From Streptomyces diacarni (lineage in GTDB: Bacteria; Actinomycetota; Actinomycetes; Streptomycetales; Streptomycetaceae), in NCBI RefSeq assembly GCF_003323715.1, contig NZ_QOIN01000033.1:107726-171725 (forward strand): 64,000 nt of DNA, given 5' to 3'. The notes below the pieces were generated by a model that was not told where the DNA came from, made no database searches, and saw only the letters and a list, made by a program, of their open reading frames with translations. This document shows positions 59,744 to 64,000 of the stretch, piece after piece; within the stretch, counting starts at the first letter, position 1; each line of letters starts with the position of its first letter. A program made the translations under genes and the position numbers.

Positions 59744-60724
59744 TCAGTCCCGGTCGCCGTTGTCCGGGCCCTGTCCGCGGCCCTGCTCGCTCTCGCGGTC
59801 GGCGAGGAACTTCTCGAAGACGGCGCCGAGTTCGTCGGCCGAGGGCAGCTCCACGGGTTCGGCCACCAGGTTGCCGCGGGTCTCCGCGCCCGCCACGGCG
59901 TCGTACTGCTGCTCCAGGCCGCGGACCACCGAGACCAGTTCCTCGTCCCCCTCCGCGAGCTGCCGCTCGATCTCGTTCTGCGTGCGCAGTGCCTCCGTGC
60001 GCAGCGCGTGCGCCGTCTCGGGCAGGACGAGACCGGTCGCGGAGGTGATGGCCTCGGCGACGACGAGCGCCGCGTCCGGATACCGGGAGCGGGCGATGTA
60101 GTGGGGGACGTGCGCGGCGACACCGAGGACGTCGCGGCCGCTCTCCGACAGCCGCAGCTCGGTCAGCGCGGCCGCGCTGCCGGGGACCTGGGCCTCTTCG
60201 AAGACGGAGCGCTGCGCGGGCACCAGTTCGGTGCGGTTGCCGTGCGGGGTGAGGCCGACGGGGCGGGTGTGGGGGACGCCCATCGGGATGCCGTGGAACG
60301 TCACGGACAGCCGGGCCCTGACCCGCTCGACGATCTCGCGGACGGCCTCGGTGAACCCCTCCCACTCGTTGTCCGGTTCAGGACCGGAGAGCAGCAGGAA
60401 CGGCGCGTCCGTCGCGTCCCGCATCAGGCGCAGTTCCAGACGGGGCGTCTCGTAGTCCACCCAGCTGTCATTGCGGAACGTCATCATCGGGCGCCGCGCC
60501 CGGTAGTCGATGAGGCGGTCCACGTCGAAGCGGGCGACCGTGACGTACGGCCGGGTCTCCAGCAACTGCTCCACGATCTGTTCGCCGGTGTCACCGGCGT
60601 CCATGAAGCCCTCGAAGTGGTACAGCATGACCAGCCCAGCGCTGTCGGGCTCCCCGATCACCGCGTCCACGGCGTCGAGCCCGGCCTGGTCCCACGCGTA
60701 CAAGGATTCCCGCTCCATTCGCAT
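59744..60724 (-). CDS. PAC2-family protein
   Basis: About 326 residues of the PAC2 (proteasome assembly chaperone 2-like) family found in actinobacteria and archaea. Characteristic segments are [74 protein letters not shown] and the later [18 protein letters not shown]. Its molecular role in Streptomyces is unknown; a link to proteasome assembly is inferred from the family name only. ATG 60724 or 60718 may be the start, and neither has a clear ribosome site. Confidence 0.85.
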   Translation of the reverse strand: MRMERESLYAWDQAGLDAVDAVIGEPDSAGLVMLYHFEGFMDAGDTGEQIVEQLLETRPYVTVARFDVDRLIDYRARRPMMTFRNDSWVDYETPRLELRLMRDATDAPFLLLSGPEPDNEWEGFTEAVREIVERVRARLSVTFHGIPMGVPHTRPVGLTPHGNRTELVPAQRSVFEEAQVPGSAAALTELRLSESGRDVLGVAAHVPHYIARSRYPDAALVVAEAITSATGLVLPETAHALRTEALRTQNEIERQLAEGDEELVSVVRGLEQQYDAVAGAETRGNLVAEPVELPSADELGAVFEKFLADRESEQGRGQGPDNGDRD

Positions 60725-60911
60725 ACCACCGACAACGCCGCCCCGCCTTCCCGCATTCCCGCACGTCCGTCCCGGGCCCCGGCACGCGCACCGCACGCGG
60801 CACGCTCGGGGGTGGCCGATCCTCGCCACCGGCCGTCGGAGCCCGGCCCGGACGGCCCTGCCGGCGGGAACAGCGGGGACGGCGGCGCGTCGGAGGGGCG
60901 GGAACACGCAG

Positions 60912-60945
60912 CGAGGCCCGCATCCCGTGGGGGATGCGGGCCTCG
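60912..60945 (-). terminator. Terminator after rpsA
   Basis: Perfect 15-bp stem (60912-60926 with 60931-60945), 4-base loop, about 80 bases past the rpsA stop. Confidence 0.85.
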
Positions 60946-61026
60946 TGTCGGCTGATCACCTCAGCGGCTGCCGAATCAGCTCAGCGGCCGGAGGCGCCTC
61001 CCGGCTTCGGGGCCGGGAGGAGAACC

Positions 61027-62541
61027 TCAGCTCTGGCCACCCGCCAGCTTCTCGCGGAGAGCCGCCAGTGCCTCGTCGGAGGCCAGCGCGCCCGAGTCCT
61101 CCTCGGAGCCCTCCGAGGAGTACGAACCGCCGCCGCCCTGGCCACCACCCTGGCCGCCGCCCTGGCCGCCGCCGGTGGCACCCTCGGCCGCCGCCTGCTC
61201 GTCGGCCTCGCGGGACTTGATGACCTGGGCCTGGTGGGCCTCGAAGCGGGACTGGGCAACCGCGTACTGGTTCTCCCACTCCTCGCGCTGCTTCTCGTAG
61301 CCCTCGAGCCAGTCGTTGGTCTCGGGGTCGAAGCCCTCGGGGTAGATGTAGTTGCCCTGGTCGTCGTAGGACGCGGCCATGCCGTAGAGGGTCGGGTCGA
61401 ACTCGACCTGGGTCGGGTCGGCACCGAAGGTCTCGTTGGCCTGCTTCAGCGAGAGGCTGATGCGGCGGCGCTCCAGGTCGATGTCGATGACCTTGACGAA
61501 GATCTCGTCGTTGACCTGGACGACCTGCTCCGGGATCTCCACGTGGCGCTCGGCCAGCTCGGAGATGTGGACCAGACCCTCGATGCCCTCGTCCACGCGG
61601 ACGAACGCACCGAACGGCACCAGCTTGGTGACCTTGCCGGGCACGACCTGGCCGATCTGGTGGGTCCGGGCGAACTGCTGCCACGGGTCTTCCTGGGTCG
61701 CCTTGAGCGACAGGGACACGCGCTCGCGGTCCATGTCGACGTCCAGGACCTCGACCGTGACCTCCTGGCCGACCTCGACGACCTCGGAGGGGTGGTCGAT
61801 GTGCTTCCAGGACAGCTCGGAGACGTGGACCAGACCGTCCACGCCGCCCAGGTCGACGAAGGCGCCGAAGTTGACGATGGAGGAGACGACGCCGGAGCGC
61901 ACCTGGCCCTTCTGGAGGGTGGTGAGGAAGGTCTGGCGGACCTCGCTCTGGGTCTGCTCCAGCCAGGCGCGGCGGGAGAGAACCACGTTGTTGCGGTTCT
62001 TGTCCAGCTCGATGATCTTGGCCTCGAGCTCCTTGCCGACGTACGGCTGGAGGTCGCGGACGCGGCGCATCTCGACCAGGGAGGCCGGGAGGAAGCCGCG
62101 CAGGCCGATGTCGAGGATGAGGCCGCCCTTGACGACCTCGATGACGGTACCGGTGACGATGCCGTCCTCTTCCTTGATCTTCTCGATGGTGCCCCAGGCG
62201 CGCTCGTACTGGGCGCGCTTCTTCGAGAGGATCAGGCGGCCTTCCTTGTCCTCCTTCTGGAGGACGAGGGCCTCGATCTCGTCACCGACGGCGACGACCT
62301 CGTTGGGGTCGACGTCGTGCTTGATCGACAGCTCTCGGGAAGGGATGACACCTTCGGTCTTGTAACCGATGTCGAGCAGGACCTCGTCCCGGTCGACCTT
62401 CACGATGACGCCGTCGACGATGTCGCCGTCGTTGAAGTACTTGATCGTCTCGTCGATCGCGGCGAGGAAGGCTTCCTCGGAACCGATGTCGTTGACCGCA
62501 ACCTGCGGGCTGGTGGCGGAAGTCTCGGTGCTGCTCGTCAT
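61027..62541 (-). CDS. rpsA: Ribosomal protein S1
   Basis: 30S protein that binds mRNA. The 504-residue product has four S1 (OB-fold) domains, fewer than the six in E. coli, as is usual in actinobacteria; repeats begin near KVDRDEVLLDIGYKTEG, VIEVVKGGLILDIGLRGFLP, SIVNFGAFVDLGGVDGL and KLVPFGAFVRVDEGIEGL. A Gly/Gln-rich stretch (GGGQ units) precedes the acidic C terminus. ATG 62541 begins MTSSTETSATSPQVAVNDIG as in relatives, although no good ribosome site lies close. A strong promoter sits about 180 bases upstream, so the long leader may regulate it. Confidence 0.97.
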   Translation of the reverse strand: MTSSTETSATSPQVAVNDIGSEEAFLAAIDETIKYFNDGDIVDGVIVKVDRDEVLLDIGYKTEGVIPSRELSIKHDVDPNEVVAVGDEIEALVLQKEDKEGRLILSKKRAQYERAWGTIEKIKEEDGIVTGTVIEVVKGGLILDIGLRGFLPASLVEMRRVRDLQPYVGKELEAKIIELDKNRNNVVLSRRAWLEQTQSEVRQTFLTTLQKGQVRSGVVSSIVNFGAFVDLGGVDGLVHVSELSWKHIDHPSEVVEVGQEVTVEVLDVDMDRERVSLSLKATQEDPWQQFARTHQIGQVVPGKVTKLVPFGAFVRVDEGIEGLVHISELAERHVEIPEQVVQVNDEIFVKVIDIDLERRRISLSLKQANETFGADPTQVEFDPTLYGMAASYDDQGNYIYPEGFDPETNDWLEGYEKQREEWENQYAVAQSRFEAHQAQVIKSREADEQAAAEGATGGGQGGGQGGGQGGGGSYSSEGSEEDSGALASDEALAALREKLAGGQS

Positions 62542-62975
62542 GTGGGAAAGGGTCTCCGGTACGGACATGAAGTCGTAGGTACTGCTACGCCGAGAGCCCT
62601 TTGATCGCACCGCATGCAAGTCAGCCGGACAGCCAGATAAGCCGGAAACCCGAGGGGACATACAACAGATGCGAGCGCGGCCTGCTCCGTCCGAGGCACG
62701 CAGGCCCGCAGCGCAACTTGTAGCATACGGGGGCCGCTGGGCATGGTCAATGCGCGAAAGAGCACACCTGGGGCGGAAGGCGCCATTTCCGGCAGAACTC
62801 GCCACGGCGGAGGGGCAGATGACCCCGCACGGCCCGCTCCCGCGGTGTCCGACGAGCCACCCGGCGGACCCCCCACGGCGCTCGGCGGCGCACTTCGACG
62901 AAGGGTACGACTACAGGTGCGAGGGAACAAAAGCACGAGGTGGACGGCGCCGTCCGCCTCTCGGGTGGGTCTGCG
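62542..62975. other. rpsA / methyltransferase divergent region
   Basis: 434 bases. It contains the rpsA promoter and a leader of about 175 bases that has weak ribosome-site complementarity. No gene is recognised; the plus-strand half must carry the methyltransferase promoter, which I could not place. Confidence 0.5.
62722..62750 (-). promoter_or_regulatory. Housekeeping promoter of rpsA
   Basis: -35 TTGACC (62745-62750) and -10 TATGCT (62722-62727) with exactly 17 bases between: a close sigma-70/HrdB match. The transcript starts near 62715. Confidence 0.75.
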
Positions 62976-63842
62976 ATGACGGACGGTGACCACCCCGGCT
63001 CGCGGGACCCCCTCGGGGCCCACGGCCCCGACGACGACGCCGAGGCGGTGCGGCGGCCCGCCGGCGGCCGCGAGAGCAGCCGGGCCAACCGCGGCTGGTG
63101 GGACCGCAACGCGGACGAGTACCAAAGCGACCACGGCGACTTCCTCGGGGACGCCCGCTTCGTCTGGGGGCCCGAGGGGCTCGACGAGGCGGAGGCGCGC
63201 CTGCTCGGACCCGCCGCACAGCTGCGCGGTCTCAGAGTGCTGGAGGTCGGCGCGGGTGCCGCCCAGTGCTCGCGGTGGCTGGCGGACCAGGGCGCCCGGC
63301 CCGTCGCCCTCGACCTCTCCCACCGCCAGCTCCAGCACGCCCTGCGGATCGGCGGAGGCCAGGGTGGCGGCGCCGTGTTCCCGCTGGTCGAGGCGGACGC
63401 CAGGGCCCTGCCCTTCGCGGACGACTCCTTCGATCTGGCCTGCTCCGCGTTCGGAGCGATCCCGTTCGTGGCCGACCCCGAACAGGTGTTCGCCCAGGTG
63501 GCGCGGGTACTGCGGCCCGGTGGGCGGTGGGTCTTCTCGCTGACCCACCCGCTGCGCTGGACCCTGGCCGACGAGCCGGGCCCCGAGGGGCTGACCATTC
63601 TGAACTCCTACTTCGACCGGACGCCGTACGTGGAGCAGGACGCGAGCGGACGCGCCGTCTACACCGAGCACCACCGGACGCTGGGCGACCGGGTGCGGGA
63701 CCTGGTCGGCGCGGGCTTCCGGCTCGACGACCTGGTCGAGCCCGAGTGGCCGGAGTGGAACCAGCAGGTGTGGGGCGGATGGTCTCCCCTGCGCGGGCGG
63801 CTGGTACCGGGTACGGCGATCTTCGTGTGCACCCGCGTGTGA
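62976..63842 (+). CDS. SAM-dependent methyltransferase (class I)
   Basis: 288-residue Rossmann methyltransferase. Motif I is VLEVGAGAAQCSRWLADQGA (about 88-107), motif II-like LVEADARALPFADDSFDLA, and the ARVLRPGGRWVFSL strand follows. The N terminus has RANRGWWDRNADEYQSDHGD, resembling the class with WWDRNADEY. The substrate is unknown. ATG 62976 is chosen over ATG 62940 because relatives begin MTDGDHPG-like and a GGGTGGG run lies just before it; the site is weak. The final codons lie inside a 21-base tandem duplication. Confidence 0.88.
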   Translation: MTDGDHPGSRDPLGAHGPDDDAEAVRRPAGGRESSRANRGWWDRNADEYQSDHGDFLGDARFVWGPEGLDEAEARLLGPAAQLRGLRVLEVGAGAAQCSRWLADQGARPVALDLSHRQLQHALRIGGGQGGGAVFPLVEADARALPFADDSFDLACSAFGAIPFVADPEQVFAQVARVLRPGGRWVFSLTHPLRWTLADEPGPEGLTILNSYFDRTPYVEQDASGRAVYTEHHRTLGDRVRDLVGAGFRLDDLVEPEWPEWNQQVWGGWSPLRGRLVPGTAIFVCTRV

Positions 63843-63865
63843 TGCGTGTGCACCCGCGTGTGAGG
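63824..63865 (+). repeat. 21-base tandem duplication at the methyltransferase stop
   Basis: A 19-base identical segment occurs at 63824-63842 and 63845-63863 (period 21). The first copy holds the stop codon TGA, and the second repeats the same CTR-stop end just after it. Confidence 0.85.
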
Positions 63866-63936
63866 GGCCCCGGCGCTTCCCCCCCATTACCGTTTTCGTG
63901 GCCCCGCAACGGGGCTACCGGCTTTCGGAGTTGGCA

Positions 63937-64000
63937 TGACTACCTCCCCTTGTCGAGCACATGGCCTGGGGGGTGGTGTCACCAGCTCCGGAGGCACTGA
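63937..64000 (+). CDS. Possible 5' end of a following gene (cut by window)
   Basis: ATG 63937 opens a frame that stays open to the window edge (MTTSPCRAHGLGGGV...). CGGAG lies 6 bases before the ATG. A small GCCCCG hairpin (63901-63915) lies upstream. Too short to identify; no function assigned. Confidence 0.25.

Overview
The window is actinobacterial chromosome, almost certainly Streptomyces or a very close relative. The evidence is GC-rich codon third positions, many GTG starts, RbpA, WhiA, actinobacterial OpcA, a four-domain S1 protein, and a gene order that (from memory) follows the S. coelicolor core from ctaB to rpsA. No rRNA, tRNA, CRISPR array, prophage or secondary-metabolite cluster was seen.

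Layout. (1) 0.2-15.3 kb, central carbon: ctaB on the minus strand, then a plus-strand pentose phosphate block tkt, tal-zwf-opcA-pgl, the last three joined by ATGA and GTGA overlaps. Converging on it is a minus-strand block pgi, rbpA, secG, tpiA, pgk, gap; long perfect hairpins divide it into separate units. (2) 15.3-25.2 kb: uvrC-rapZ-yvcK-whiA (minus), a metallo-beta-lactamase-fold hydrolase and an MDMPI-like protein, then uvrA (plus). (3) 25.4-31.1 kb, accessory: an AraC regulator with an alpha/beta hydrolase, a decayed IS200/IS605 element (tnpA and tnpB both broken), a Rieske protein and a sugar-porter MFS gene. (4) 31.4-39.1 kb: a secreted protein joining a phosphodiester glycosidase to a metallophosphoesterase, then tellurium-resistance-type genes: terC behind a probable yybP-ykoY (Mn2+) riboswitch, a TerD/FtsK-like fusion, and terD. 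(5) 39.2-50.5 kb: uvrB, glpQ-type phosphodiesterase, ogt, an MFS exporter, a PIG-L deacetylase, a lone PemK/MazF-like toxin overlapping a membrane protein gene, a GPP34 protein, and a divergent XRE-cupin regulator and thioredoxin-reductase-like pair sharing a clear operator. (6) 50.5-64 kb: coupled SNF2 helicase and SWIM genes, an EEP nuclease, a small orphan with an unusual C-terminal tail, an amidase, a TPR protein, coaE, a PAC2 protein, rpsA with a good housekeeping promoter, and a methyltransferase.

How genes work together: zwf, opcA and pgl form the oxidative pentose phosphate arm, and tkt and tal the non-oxidative arm; a sequence matching the sigma-R consensus lies upstream of tkt. gap, pgk, tpiA and pgi give lower and upper glycolysis. 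uvrA, uvrB and uvrC all lie in the window but in three separate loci. The newest-looking material is the RBS-masking riboswitch on terC, the TerD/FtsK-like fusion without a visible Walker A, the solitary PemK-like toxin, the orphan tail-motif protein, a frameshifted small gene between pgl and pgi, and seven start codons placed as expected for leaderless transcripts. I found no clearly undescribed multi-gene system; these are the best leads.
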